The notes: generated from the letters alone by a model not told the origin. Numbered from the stretch's first letter, positions 35,430 through 48,735 are shown. The stretch: 64,000 nucleotides of DNA from Capsicum annuum (GCF_002878395.1 NC_061120.1:95176211-95240210); one strand, 5' to 3'. Numbers and translations: made by a program.

Positions 35430-38035
35430 CACCGTGTCATGCCTTCTTTTTGCCAAAATTAAATAAAATATGACTTATGAACTCAAAAAGAATTGAAATT
35501 TTGTACAGAGTCGCCACCTAATTTTTAAGAAAAATAAGAAAACTTATTTATTTATTAACACGTATGACTTATGTTTTAGTCTGCGAAAATCAATTTTGAT
35601 TCTAGGTAAGAGTTCAAATTATTCTGGAAGGAAGGGGCTAGGTCCCCTTCAAAATCCATAAATGTGGTACCCGACTAGACTAAATTTATCAAAGAGGGAG
35701 AAGGTAAAATAACGTAAAGGTGTATGTGTATTAAGTATATAAGCAAACTTATTGTAATGAAAATATGTAAAAGATATGTATAAAAAAATACAGATTTCAC
35801 ATGAAAAAGAAAAGTATTTTGTGACATATGAAGAAAAAAGTATCTTTTATGTACTATAAAAAAGAAAAAGTATTTTGCAAATAATACTACCTACTTGACC
35901 AAAATTACGGAGAGAAAAATAAAAATTTTACTTGAAAAGAAAAGACTACACAGTATTTATGATGTAAATGTGTGAACTAATTGATTAATTATAGTTATTT
36001 GTTTAAACATTGATGGTATAAATTTGCCTAAACATGTGTTATGTAAGTAAATAAGAATGTCCCCGCCCGGCACCACGATAGTAAATTTCACTATACTTTA
36101 ATCTTTATGTAAAGTCATACAAATGAGAAATAGAACTACAAACATAGGGCTCGAAAACTTTCTTTTGAATATCACCTTGAGGTGTATTATCGAAAACATG
36201 TATAAACACTCAACAAAAATATTTAGAATAAACAAATAATCATTAAAATAAATTAAGCTCGTGTGTACACATGTGTATATGTAGATGTATAAATAAAAAT
36301 AGAATTTTATTATAACGTAGGCTCGGATTAAGTTTTAAATGTGTAATGGCTACGATGTGATTGCTTAATATATCGCTCATCCTAAATCACCTTGCCAAGA
36401 TACGAATCATAAAGCCCTTTGTGTTGTCGTGATATTGTAAGAATTTCTCCATCTCCCAAATTTATTTATTTTTGTTACATAATTGTATATGTTATGTCCA
36501 TCTTTTATTTGAAGAGGCCTAAAAAACCGACGGAAGTTTCTTCATTGGTCATGTATTTATTTTAATATAAAATAAGTAAACTTGAGAAATAAAAATCCAT
36601 CTTTTGTTATGGGGTGGCCTCGAAAATCCGACGAAGAGATATTTTCATTGGCCATGTAATGATATTTGATATAAAATAAGTAAATTTGAGAAAACAAATC
36701 CATTTTTGTTATGGGGTGACCTCAAAAATTTGACAGAGAGATATTATCATTGGCCGCGTATTTATTTAATTATTGGTTAAAATAAAATTAATTAAAGGGA
36801 AAATAATGTCAAAGACAATAATGGTCAAAGTATATTGATGTTAAAGTAACAGTGGTATTAACAATAGCCACCAACAAATGACAAAGTCACAAAATAAAAA
36901 TAAAGCACATTAATAAAGCCTAAGAGTAAATGAAAAGTATAATGTTATGAAAATCAACCAAGATTTCAACACAATAAATCAATTAATTTATGAGCAAACT
37001 TTATCCGAGTTCTAAAGAAATTCAAAGATCACAACAATGTATAAAAATAGCATAAAAGTTGCCAGAGATGGTATCTTTTTAGCCAAATCTAGAATCTCTG
37101 TTGAAGAAGAAAACAACGTGGCGTTGCTTCAACGGCGTTCACTGGAGCAATGCCTTAGATCACGAAAATTCAACCAGATATGACAATTTTTTGGTGCGAC
37201 AGTGGTGGTGTTGTATGTTCAAGCTCGCCAGTGATCAAATCTAATGAGGCAATGATGAGAAGAAAAGAGAGGAGCTAGATCGGTGGTGTGATGTCATTTG
37301 TCGATCATTCCGTGGTCAATTCCAACGACTATAGTAAAGAGAGGGGTAGGGGTAGCACATGGTGGTGTGACTGGTGCTCACCGACCATTAATTTTGATGA
37401 GAGGTGACTGGAAATGGAGGGGAAAGAAGAGGGGAAGAAGACGCATGGTGGCTGGACGTTGCAGGTTTTTGTGGTCGTTGGAGCTCATTCGCTGAAGCTT
37501 CGACGATTCATCTTATTCTTTTGTGTGTGTGTGTATATTATATATTTGTGTATGGGTTTGAGAAAAGAGAAAGAGAAAAGAAAAATATGTGTGAGTGGTG
37601 GTCGGAGCTCGTTCATCAGAGCTTCGGAAGTGATGGAAGGTAGCAGTAAAGGGAAAAAAGAAGAGAAAGAAAAGGGAGAGAAAGAGAGGAAATTTGGTTT
37701 CTGAATTGTATTTTCTAAATGTAAATATAAAATTACCCCTCACTTATTTATAATAAACATTGGCACCTCTTATTATCCAAAGTATGAAAGGGTGTCCCCT
37801 CTTTTTATTATAGGACACCCTTTGGTCTTTAATTTATTGACCAAAAGATTTTCATCCTTTTGACCAAAAGGCAATGATATTATCCGAAGAATATTATCAT
37901 TGTGTGGTCATTGTAAGATGTGACAAGACATTACTATGTGGTCACTGTTGAATGTTACAAGAGATTATTGTGTGGTCATTGTCGGTTGTGACAAGACACC
38001 AAACTATTATGTTGTATAAAAATAATTGATCCGAC
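35430..38035. repeat. Degraded LTR-like region with GAGTCGCCACC motif
   Basis: Begins 'ttgtacagagtcgccaccta', with 'gtggtacccgactagac' near 35667; both phrases are common in Solanaceae LTRs. 36480-36780 has three imperfect repeats of a phrase near 'ccatcttttgttatggggtg'. 37140-37705 is more GC-rich with overlapping open frames up to 96 codons on both strands; they are low-complexity (Lys/Glu-rich) and I call none a gene. Ends uncertain. Confidence 0.5.
37901..38000 (+). repeat. 34-bp tandem repeat, three units
   Basis: Units start at 37901, 37935 and 37969; the core is TGTGGTCATTGT followed by GTGACAAGACA. Spacing is exact, sequence diverged. Confidence 0.9.
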
Positions 38036-40206
38036 TTAGCATTTGCAGGCTAAATTAAATAATATGCAAAGTGTACATATCGATGAGTCATTTTAGAAAA
38101 ATGTAAAGAAAATTAAAAGAGTAATTAACTTGAAAATTTTTAAAAATGATATTTCATGTCGTGTATGTGTGCAGATGATTGTGAAGATATTTAAAAACAA
38201 TAATGAATTGATAAAAGATCCTAATATACAGAGAATTATCAATAAATTTTGAAAAACAAAAATATGACAATAACTTGATAATATCCTAAAGTAAGGATGA
38301 TTAGTAATAATTTGTTAACAATTGTTAAAAAATGTACAAATTGTAATTTCTGCCCTTTAACAACCAGGAAGCCTGAAGATGTTAATTTAACCATGTAGCA
38401 CCAAAATTGGGTGTCAAATACACCGATACCAACATAACCAAGAGAAAACCCAATTAAGTCAGAGGTAATCCAAGGCATGAATCATGCAACCAACTCCAAC
38501 ATCCAAAAAAACCTTTTTTTGCCTTTCAGAACCTGTTATCCACTCTAAACTAAGAAGAAGGTCATCTGAGTCATGTCCGTACAACCCCATCACACTAAAC
38601 TCAGAGAACTGAATCTAATCCACCAAAGAGTCAAAATTTCAAACCTAAGTCAATAAGTCTAAACTAAGGGTAAGCACATAACTTACCCTCACTGTACAAG
38701 ATTACGCTTATCCCCACTGGATCCTGCCAGAACCAGAATCAAGACATAGCTGAGAACCAAAGTCACAATAAGGGAAAACCACAGGCTGAAGTTACAAGAG
38801 ATCAACTTTACATCTGCTAAAGATCATAATGCACCAAGGATGTAAGCAATACTAGTGATAACCAAAACTCTAGAAACTAAAAGAAATGCAACCTTAGTTA
38901 GAATTTGATTAATCCAATACTTCATCTAAGCAACAAATACCCATAGGCACATATCACCAAGGAGAATCACTCCACCGAGTCTTATTAGATCGAGCAAATG
39001 TTGAAATTGGGATTTCCTGAATTCTCCTATTTTATTCAAACTTTAACTCAATAAAACCATGAATCACATTACAGCAAAATAGAGTATCAATCTCAACATC
39101 AATGCCAAATTAAATATCACTACCAAAAAATGAACCAGGCAAATCGATATAATGAATTTCTAATTTGCCAACTTAAGAAGTGGTCATAGTAAAAATCACC
39201 CATCTCCACCTCCCTAAACTCCACTAGAATAGGATCTACATTACGGCAAGAATGAAGTATCCAACCCCACACCAATACCAAGATCAAACTATCACTTGAC
39301 GATAAATCCAACAAATCTAAAATCCAAACCCAAGACCTCTCGACATCAATATCAAGACCACTATCAGGCGATGAACTAGCTAAATCGTAAGAACGGGACC
39401 CAAACTGGTCAACCTCAGAAATAGGCTATAGAGAAGGACAACCACTGTTAAAACCTCATTAAAACAGAAGGTAAGCCCGAGAATCTCAACTCAAAAATAG
39501 GCAACATAACCAAATTGTCTACTCAAGAACCATAATAGAACCATAGAAGGTCAACCTACCTTTTCTTTTATAACACACTCAATCACCCAACCTAATCTCC
39601 CTAATAAAAGAGGAAAATGACCAACCATACCTCGCTATAAGATAAAAAACCATCCAACTGAGCAAGCCACTTGGGCGAATGAATAAGAATCGCTAGGAAG
39701 GGAATTCTAACTAGATAATGATAGTGTAGTTGTCTATTAAGTAAGAATCAATGAGCATTAAAATAATGACAATAATAGCAATAACAATAAAAACACTAGC
39801 ATAAGGAGTAGGTGGTACCAAGAATGAAAATCAATTACAAGTACCACTCTAAGGTCATAAAAAGGTTAATATGCTACGGGGGTAGTCGCATAATCATGAA
39901 CTCTAAAACAAGGCATATAATAACTAATATAAACCTACCAAGGCACATAATCATTACTGGTATGAAAACCTCAATTCAAATCAAATAAAAGGTAAAGGCA
40001 AGAAATAAAAGGTGAACCTATCACGATGAAAATATAGAGTCATAAGCCTAATGTGCCCGTTGGAGCATGAACTGAGTGGGTCCAAACACGAACAAATCGT
40101 CTGAATCACCAACTAAGGTACTAAGTGCACTGCCTCTAACTGAAAGTACTACAACACTATGAGACTGATCTAGATAAGATGAATGATAATTAATCCCATG
40201 TTGGAG

Positions 40207-40470
40207 ACACTCTCTAGATCAATGACAAATTTCCCTACAATCGTAACAAACTCTTGAAGCCCTAACTTTGTGAGAGACATAGGCCGACACCATCAGGCTT
40301 ACCAATAAACATTAGGGACACTCTCTACCAAAATGACCATCCTCTCTACAATCATGACATACCTCAAGAGCTCTAGGTTGGCAATGAATATATGCTAAAT
40401 TTGTCTGAACAACCAACTCGCATTCGGGGCACTCTTTAGATGAATTAATAATCTGGCCATAACTAAATCA
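40207..40470 (-). other. Array of three CCHC knuckles, 37-residue period
   Basis: Knuckle 40318-40359 reads CHDCREDGHFGREC and is intact. Knuckle 40207-40248 reads CYDCREICH, stop, SREC, so it has a nonsense codon inside. Knuckle 40429-40470 is degenerate (FSYGQIINSSKEC). All are in the same frame, offset by 111 bases, implying an ancestral duplicated zinc-finger module. Confidence 0.8.
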
Positions 40471-41450
40471 AACTCCTAAAAAGCTCTGAGACACTACACC
40501 CACTAATCCAGAATGGCCGCCAGGGTCCAAATACCCATACTGAATAATACACAAGGTTCGACAAGAACTCTTCCCGCTATGATCACGACAACCGATTCGA
40601 GAGCCACTAGTAGTCTAAAATGCTACCTGCATGAAACTAATAAGATAAAAATAAAGATGATCTTGACCGGGAAGATCCTCACTCTAGGATGGAATATCAA
40701 TAGCACTGTACTCATGACATAAAGTCTTACCTCCACCTCTATAAGTGTCAATACATGCTAACATTGTGAACCTCGAATGTTCAACAACTTGAGAAAAAGA
40801 ATACATAGCTTATATCAAATGCTTTGATGCTAAATGGAGAAGCAAGGCTAATCATTTAATAAATCCACGCACCATTTAATGCTCTAAAGGATATTAACAT
40901 AGAAGTATGTTGGCCCATTCAATAAATCAAACCTCATATTCAATAAATCAAACCTCATACTCCAAATTTGATAAAGAACCCTGCTGAATAATGACAAACT
41001 CAACTCTGGTCTGAGAACTGCTCGATGTGTCAGATATCATCTTTGACTATAAGGTATTTGTAAAAAGGCTCAAAATCCACATTACTGAATTTTAAGCAGC
41101 TGAGGCAGTCATAGACTCTACCAAAACCTGAGTTGGCCCTAAATCCTCCAACTGACACTGAAGATCTTTGATATTAACCTCTAACTCCCTAGTCCTACGC
41201 TGCGGTAAAGCTCTAGAAACACATGTCAAAGTCTCATCCGCATCAATCAATAACCTCATATCATCCATCTGGAACAAAATAAAGTCAAAGAATGTACTAG
41301 AGGTTCTTAGAGTATATACATATAACCAAGAGTCAAAAATAAAATTTCCAAAGAATGTCGCGTATCCTCTCGAAATAAGATACAAATATTTTTATACTGA
41401 TCTGCAGGACTCTAGTGGATAATTAGGCCTTATACACAAAGATAAACCTA

Positions 41451-41464
41451 GGCTCTGATATCAA
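41451..41464 (-). other. G5 primer binding site, initiator-Met type, one change
   Basis: Minus strand TTGATATCAGAGCC, against the usual TTGGTATCAGAGCC. Confidence 0.75.
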
Positions 41465-41930
41465 TTTTTCAGGAACCGATTATTTATGTCGTGATGGCAT
41501 GATATGCTATGTATTTATAGCACTTTCAACATTTAAAATGATGAAAATATACAAGTTTGTTAGGTTTTTTGTGAGATATAATGTGTTTTGGGTATGTTTT
41601 ATAGGATATTATGTTTTGGATACTAAACAGAAGAAAAAGATGAAAATTGATGTTTAGGGCTACATACTTAGGGATTTCTGGGCATAAGTGTAACTTATCG
41701 GGCATAGGTGACTAAAGTAGGTGTCAGAACTTGAAGTCCAGAGGCTCATAAGTAGGAGAAAGAAGACTTTATCACTGACTAAGGTCACCTAAGGTTCATG
41801 TGTAGTTCATACAGTCCGTAGGTGACCAAAGTAATTGAGGTCCATGTTCAGAGAATTACAGGAGGTCTGGCACTTACTTCATATGTAGTACATACAATTC
41901 ATAGGTGGCATAAGTAAGTGGCCACCGACC

Positions 41931-41935
41931 TCAAT
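41931..41935. other. G2 target duplication, left copy
   Basis: TCAAT, matched by TCAAT at 48677-48681. Confidence 0.82.
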
Positions 41936-44621
41936 TGACACGACCCAAATATTGGACCATGTCGTATGGGTACCTCAAGCTCTCATGAACCAGAGGGCGC
42001 CCCGATAACCTAACCTAATCATCTCGACATATCATAGGATTCGGAGGAGATCTAACTCACAAATCAAAATAGCAAAAATGATAACATAAGTCAACATTAG
42101 ATTCATTATAATAACTACGCCCAAGTTCACAGTTGTTCACAACACTTCTATACAATACCAATGTCAATAAAAGTATATGTCAGGATAAATCCCTGACTAT
42201 AGCCAAACCAAGTCTTAAAGAGATTAAGTCTAAAGATAAGGACTAAGAGATGAATGTCTTCCAGATGTAAGGAAGCACACCCCTTCAAGTCAATGCACGA
42301 ACTGCTTAAATCGACAAGTTACAGTGTGATAGAAGAAGAATATGCTCTAGTGCCTACGTCGCATGGTGACGTAGCTTTCAGAGACGGTTAGCAGTTGGAA
42401 CGCTAGCATATAACTCAAGGATAAATGATTAGATAACATCATCAATCCACAAAAAATCAATATATCATATTTTATAACATTCATACACTTATTCATACAT
42501 ATACATATACCATATATCCACCTAGATATCAAGGTTCGTCAACATTCTCATACATTCATTCATTATATGTAGAGTAGAGGACTACCGCCTCCCACACTTA
42601 TGGAATCATCGTGTTTAATACACTAAGGACTTTGACCATATTCACTTTATCATTATATCGGGGACTTTTTCCATGTACACATATTCAATATACTAAGGAA
42701 TTTATCCACACACGACATCACTCAATAGGGGACTTATTTAAATAGTTAGGTCATTCAAATAAAGGACTTTACCTACACACATAGGTGTACTTTACCACAA
42801 GCCATGAGTGGAATTTACCATAAGCCTTAGTTTAAATTTACTACAATCCATAAGTGGACTTTACCATAAGCCTTAGGCAGACTTAACCACAAGCCTCTTC
42901 ATGAGGCGAGGTGCTTTGACCTCAAGAGCTCTTTTTAAGTAACGGACTTTACCTTACATTTTTATTGGGCAAGGGACTTTACCCTCGAGCCATCATATAA
43001 GGCAAGGGACTTTAACCTCAAGCCATCACAACCATTATTTGTGAACATTTAGGACTTTACCCTCCTGTCCATTTATCAAAACACATTCAATACAACATTT
43101 AAGGACTTTATCCATTTAGCCAATTTCAATGCCATACAAAACCTCATGATCATTATGGGAGCCTTCATTGCTCAATCATCTTAATAGGACAATGCCTTCA
43201 CTTCATTCAATTATACAATTCCATTTATGGTCATCAAGACCCACACAAGCTATTCACATTTCTTTAGCAATTATTACCATATTCTTACCACACTTGGGTT
43301 CTATGCACAATTCAAGTTCATCCTTATATTTAGGGACTTTATGCTCCCATTAGCTATCAACCAACAAAGTTACCAATTTCACAATACATGGTTCATAATG
43401 CCTCTACATGTTTATTCAAAAATAATTCATAGTCACTTGGGTTATTGCCCTAGCTCAACACATTATCAATATGCAACTAGTCATTTTACTTAGATATTTT
43501 AACAAACACCATTTGTGCATACTTATAACAAGGTCAATTTTTTTATGGTAGAAATCATTATGGTTACCAAAGACCATCATGTTCAACAACACACTACAAC
43601 CATCTACATATGCAATCTACCATCAATAACATGTATCAACACAAGTACAAGAAAGAATCATCATTATTCAGTGTAAGAGTCAAAACCTTTTTTATTTGAT
43701 TCAAAACCACCATGTACACTTACTAATTCAAGTGTGAAATATATGGGTTTAGAGTTATTTAAAGAGCCGAATAGATGCATGCCTTGAAAAACTTGAATTC
43801 CCAACAATCTTCACTCTTTTTTCTTGCCACAAGATGAAAACCTTCAAACTATAGCCTCTAATTTTGTTTCCAAGAGCCTTTAGAGTGTTTAGGATGTTCA
43901 AAGTCTTGCAAATAATGACTTGGGAGGAAACCAAGACTTATATAGGTAAATGAATTAGGGTTTTAGGCAAGGGAAATGACCGAAAGGTCCTTGATTAAAA
44001 GCTGGAAAACACACACATATAGGGGTACGACTCCTCTCACGGCTCACTTAGCAATAGTAACCTAGGGTACAATTAGCACCCTAACTCATACCTTAGCCTT
44101 ATCCTAGGTCAACCACACTGTTGTGGGTACAAAAAAGGGCCTTTGTGTCTTAACCAAGGGGTACTAATCACCCCCTAAGTCGCAAGCTCAACTAGTGACC
44201 AAAACATTCCACTTCTAGGTTAGGTTTTCCGTTATACGGTTGAATAGTTTATGACTCGTAAGCATGGTTATGACCAAGGGATAACCTTTTCATATGGAGG
44301 ACAATATATTAACCTAAATTACTACCTAGGATACAAAAGAGGAGGTAATAGTGAGAATGAGTTGTGACCTAGGTTATGACTCAGGTACCCCCAACTGTAT
44401 CCACTCCAAAGACATCAATGAGGTTGTTGTATTCTTCAAGGGTTCAACTATTAGTGTTTAAATTCTTTCCCAGATGGATAGGTGAGTATAGATACAAGTT
44501 TAACACCTTCATAAGCATCTAATAAGTCTTTAAACAAGTAGGAAACATCACACTACAAGGATACAACATGACACACATATCATGATCATTGCCATCTGAC
44601 AAAAAATTTTGCAAGGTCACA
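41936..44621 (-). repeat. G2 3' LTR
   Basis: Ends TGACACGACCC (plus strand) at 41936. Contains an iterated GGACTTTACC array (42625-43345), a TATA-like CTTATATAGG near 43937 and a word block at 44025-44400. Its first 15 bases appear deleted next to the polypurine tract. Confidence 0.88.
42625..43345. repeat. GGACTTTACC-type iterated array in G2 LTR
   Basis: I count about seventeen variants of GGACTTTACC, many followed by CACAAGCC or CTCGAGCC, at irregular 20-60 base spacing. The other LTR repeats it at 46862-47385 with fewer copies. Confidence 0.85.
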
Positions 44622-44634
44622 TTCTCCCCCACTT
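44622..44634 (-). other. G2 polypurine tract
   Basis: Minus strand AAGTGGGGGAGAA before the LTR; the same tract is used by G3 (54252-54264). Confidence 0.9.
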
Positions 44635-44869
44635 AGGATCATTCGTCTGTGAATGAGTAAGGTACGCATAAACATAAGTAAACATATCAACATACATCAA
44701 ACCAACCATTACAAGAGTTAGAACAAGCATGCAACAATGATGCAACGCAACACATATTATGATCATCATTAATATCGGTGCCAAAAATAGAAGCAGCAGC
44801 AGACATAGTACCCTTTGGTGCGGGAGTAGAGGGAGTAGCACTAGAGTCCCTGTTGGCCTAAAAAGTTGC

Positions 44870-46020
44870 TAGAATGGGTCACTCATGTTGTATGTGCCTA
44901 AACTGACCATAATGAAAGCATCTACCTCTCCGTTTCTCACACTCACCACTACGACTCTAACTACAGAATTAGCAAGGAGGGCAGGGTGGGGCTGACTAAG
45001 CACCATAAGTCTAAAATTGGTCACCTTATACCCGGGACCCACCACTGAACTGAGATCGATGACCACCCAAGAACTTTAGGTAAGGAGAGCAAACACTAGC
45101 CGAGGAGAATGAACCCTAACTCCCCTACTTCATTTGTATCCATTTGCCACTACTTCCACCACTACTCTCGAAAGGCCTAAACTTCATCCCTTGCTTATCA
45201 CTAAGCTAAACTTTTTTCTTCTTCTTATCCTCTACTTATTGCATATGCACAACCAATCTAGAAATGTCCATGTTCTCAATCAACAGGGCCACCTTACTTT
45301 CTAAAACTAACTCATGGGATAATCCTGAGATAAACTTGCACATTCTAGCCCTCATTCTAGAAACTATCTCAGGAGCATACCTTGACAATTGATGGAATTT
45401 CAAGGCATACTCTTGGACGAACATTCTCCCTTGCTTCAATTTCATGAACTCTTCTACTTTTGCCTCCCTAAACTCTTGAGGAAGGAAACGGTCAAAAAAG
45501 CCTTGAAGAAATCCACCCAAGAAGCCAGACTAGCATAAATACCCATAGACAACTCCTACCCTTCGTACCACTGGTATGCTACATCTTTCAATTGGTAGGA
45601 AGAAAGCTCAACACCCTCAATTTCTAAACTATGCATGATTCGGAAGATTTTATCCATTTCATCAATAAACCCTTGAGGATTTTCCTCAACCCTAGTACCA
45701 AAGAACATAGGAGGGCTCAACCGCATAAATAGGCCAATTCTTGTGGCCTCAGAAGAAATGGTTGATGGGGCACCACACTCTGCTTGAGAGGCTACCAATT
45801 AAGTCAAGAGGTTGATAAAGCAATGAAACTCTGCATTGGTAACATCTCATTAAGAAGATCGGAGAGAAATGTCACTCTCATGAGAAGGGTTAGTGGGTGG
45901 AACCCCACAAGGATGGTCAGATGTCCCAGCCCAATCCTGGGTCTCAAATCTACTTTGAGGAATGATTTGAAAGATAGCAAATGGAATCAGAGAAAATCCA
46001 AGACCTTAGACTTAATAGCT
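44870..46020 (-). pseudogene. gag: G2 gag, broken
   Basis: Minus-strand capsid precursor. 45556-45798 contains PPMFFGTRVEENPQGFIDEM and SSYQLKDVAYQWYEG; 45236-45520 continues with FFDRFLPQEFREAKVEEFMK, MFVQEYALKFHQLSRYAPEI and MCKFISGLSHEL. These are standard gypsy gag motifs (the VEEDPQEFIDE / FLDRFFP type). A frame break lies near 45530-45555. The zinc knuckle near 44885-44925 reads CFHYGQFRH..., with the second Cys replaced by Tyr and the last lost. From there the sequence runs into the 3' UTR, so protease, RT and integrase were removed by one deletion. Confidence 0.9.
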
Positions 46021-46158
46021 TGAGATTGAATCGCAAGAAAGGGAAACATTTCCTAAAATGTCTCATAGCTTCTCTTTTATAAGTGTGGCGCATTTCACAC
46101 CCATAAAAGTCACTCTATTTGACACAGTATTGTGAACACCCAACTAACCTTGAACCTA

Positions 46159-46172
46159 GGATCTGATACCAA
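46159..46172 (-). other. G2 primer binding site, initiator-Met type
   Basis: Minus strand TTGGTATCAGATCC, two bases past the LTR end. Confidence 0.9.
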
Positions 46173-46174
46173 CT

Positions 46175-48676
46175 TGACATGACCCAAACTTCATACCAAG
46201 TCATATAGGAACCTCAAGCTTACATGAATCGGAGGTTGCCCCGATAACCCAACCAAATAGTCTCAACATATCATAAAAGTCAGAGGAGATCCAACTCAAA
46301 AATTAGAATAGCAAAAATGATAACATAAGTAAACATTATATTCATTATAATAACTATACCCAAGTTCAAAGTTGTTCATAACACCTCTATACAAGACCAA
46401 TGTCAATAAAATTTTATGTCGGGACAAGCCCCCGACTATACCCAAAACAAGTCTTAAAGAGACTAAGTCTAAAGATAAGAACAAAGAGATGAATGTCTTT
46501 CGGGTGTAAGGGAGCTCACCCCTTCAAGTCTATGCATGAACCGCTTTGATCTATAAGTCACTATGCGGGAAAACAAGAAGATTCTCCGGCATCTATGTTG
46601 CATGGGAACGTAGTATCCGAAGACGGTTAGTGGTTGGAATGCTAACATTTAACTCAAGGATAGGTGATAAGATAACATCATCAATCACCAAAATCAATAT
46701 ATCATATTTTATCACATTCATACGCTTATCCATACATATACATATACCATATATCAACCTAGCTATCAAGGTTCATCAACATTCTCATATATTCATTCAT
46801 TAGACGCAGAGTAGAGGACTACCACCTCCCACACTTATGGATTCATCATGTTTAATACACCAAGGACTTTAGCCACATTCACTTTATCATTAGACCGGGG
46901 AGTTCCCCATGTACATATGTTCAATATATTAAGTACTTTATCCACACATGCCATCACTCAAAAAGGGACCTTACCCAAACACTTAGGACATTCAAATAAT
47001 GGACTTTACCTATACACATAGGTGGACTTTACCACAAGCCATGAGTGGAATTTACCACAAGCCTTAGGTTGACTTTACTACAATCCATAAGTGGACTTTA
47101 CCATAAGCCTTAGGCAGACTTTACCACAAGCCTCATCATGAGGCGAGGTGCTTTGACCTCAAGAGCTCTTTTTATGCAATGAACTTTACCTTACATTTTT
47201 ATTGGGCAAGGGACTTTACCCTCGAGCCATCACATAAGGCAAGGGACTTTAATCTCAATCCATCACAACTATCATTTGTGAACATCTATTCATATTTCTT
47301 TAGAAATCTATTACCACATTCTTACCACACTTGGGTTCTATTCACAATTCAAGTTCATCCCCATATCTAGGGACTTTACGCTCCCATTAGATATCAACTA
47401 ACAAGGTTACCAATTTCACAATACATTCTTCATAATACCTCTAAAAGTTCATTCAACAATCATTCATAGTCACTTGGGTTATTTCCCTAGCTCAACACAG
47501 TATCAACATACAACTAGTCATTTCACTTAGACATGTTAACAAACACCTTTTGTGCATACTTATAACAAGGTTATTTTCATGGTAGAAATTATTAAGTCTG
47601 GGGTTACTCAAGACCCTCATGTTCAACAGCACATAACAAGCATATACATATGAGATCTACCAATAATAGCATTTATCAACACAAGTACAAGCAAGAATCA
47701 TCATTATTCAATGTAAGTTTCAAAACCCTTTTTATTTGATTCAAAACTATCATGTACACTTACTAATTCAAGTTTGAAATACATGGGTTTAGAGTTATTT
47801 AAAGAGGGGAACAGATACATTCCTTAAATAACTTGAATCACCAACAATCTTCAATCTTCTTTCTTGCCACAAGATGAACACCTTCAAATACTAGCCTCCA
47901 ATATTGTTTCCAATAGACTTTAGAGTGTTTAGGATGCTTATGTCTTGCAAAGAAAGACTTGGGATGGTACCAAGACTTTTATAGGTCAAGGAATTAGAGT
48001 TTTATGCAAGGGAAATGACCAAAAGGTCCTTGATTAAAAGCCTGAAAACACACATGTTCAGGGGTATGACTCCACCTCATGATTCACTTAGCAAACATTA
48101 CATAGGGTATGAGTGGTACCCTAACTCGTACCCTAGCATTCTCCTAAGTTAAACACACTATTATGGATACGAATAGAGGCCCTTGATTCCTAACCAAGGG
48201 GTATGACTCATCACTTAAGTCATAAGCTCAACTCATGACCAAAATAGTCCATTTCTACGTTAGGCTTCCCTTTATATGGTTAAGTAGTTTACAACTCGTA
48301 AGAATGGTTACGACCAAGGTATAACCTTGTCATATGGAGGACAGTATATTAACCTAAATTACTGCCTAGTATAGGAAAGGGGAGGTAATGGTGGTTACAA
48401 GTCGTGACCTTGGGTACAACTCAAGTACCCCTAACTGTATCCACTACGGAGACATCAAAGAGGTTGTTGTCTTCTTTAAGGGTTCAAGTCTAAGTGTTTC
48501 AATTCTTTCCCACATGGATAGGTGATTATAGATACAAGTTTAACACCGTAATAAGAATGTAAGAAGTCTTTAAGCAAGTTAGAAACACCACACAACAAGG
48601 ATACAATACAACACACATATCATGATCTTTGCCATCCGACAAAAACTTTTGCAAGGTCACATTCTCAGGTGTTTCA
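46175..48676 (-). repeat. G2 5' LTR
   Basis: Begins TGAAACACCTGAGAATGTG at 48676 and ends next to the PBS. It shares the iterated GGACTTTACC array (46862-47385) and word block (48055-48440) with the 3' LTR. Confidence 0.88.
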
Positions 48677-48681
48677 TCAAT
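48677..48681. other. G2 target duplication, right copy
   Basis: TCAAT; T1 LTR sequence resumes immediately after. Confidence 0.82.
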
Positions 48682-48725
48682 TTTCCTTTTTCGTTTGAGT
48701 TTTGATTGTTAGGGTCTCTTTGTAT

Positions 48726-48735
48726 CTTATAAATA
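48726..48735 (+). promoter_or_regulatory. T1 LTR TATA box
   Basis: CTTATAAATACC in the T1 LTR, about 50 bases after the G2 junction. Before G2 inserted, the word block ending near 41930 would have lain about 50-60 bases upstream. Confidence 0.6.

Larger units (their letters stand above)
38036..41464 (-). pseudogene. G5: retroelement gag remnant with three zinc knuckles
   Basis: A minus-strand leader and gag-like region bounded on the right by an initiator-Met PBS (41451-41464). The only firm domain is a run of three CCHC zinc-knuckle positions at 40207-40470, spaced exactly 111 bases apart. A 97-codon open frame near the PBS (41092-41385) contains a charged, possibly coiled segment (RRTRELEVNIKDLQCQLEDL). 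From 38036 to about 39900 I find no recognisable protease or RT; the sequence is AT-rich with frames up to 79 codons. The lineage is uncertain. T1 is inserted into its 5' LTR. Confidence 0.55.
41936..48676 (-). mobile_element. G2: Ty3/gypsy element with gag only
   Basis: Two LTRs (41936-44621 and 46175-48676), PBS, gag remnant and polypurine tract, but only 1.55 kb between the LTRs. Pol is missing. TCAAT on both sides fixes the ends. The match requires the 5' LTR to begin TGAAACACC at 48676, which the 3' LTR has lost. Confidence 0.9.

Noticed and set aside
37298..37704. Overlapping Lys/Glu-rich frames of 65-96 codons on the plus strand
   Set aside because: Low-complexity A/G-rich LTR-like sequence; a similar open frame exists on the other strand; no domain.
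37901..38000. 34-bp regular repeat as a satellite or array
   Set aside because: Only three diverged units inside LTR-like sequence.
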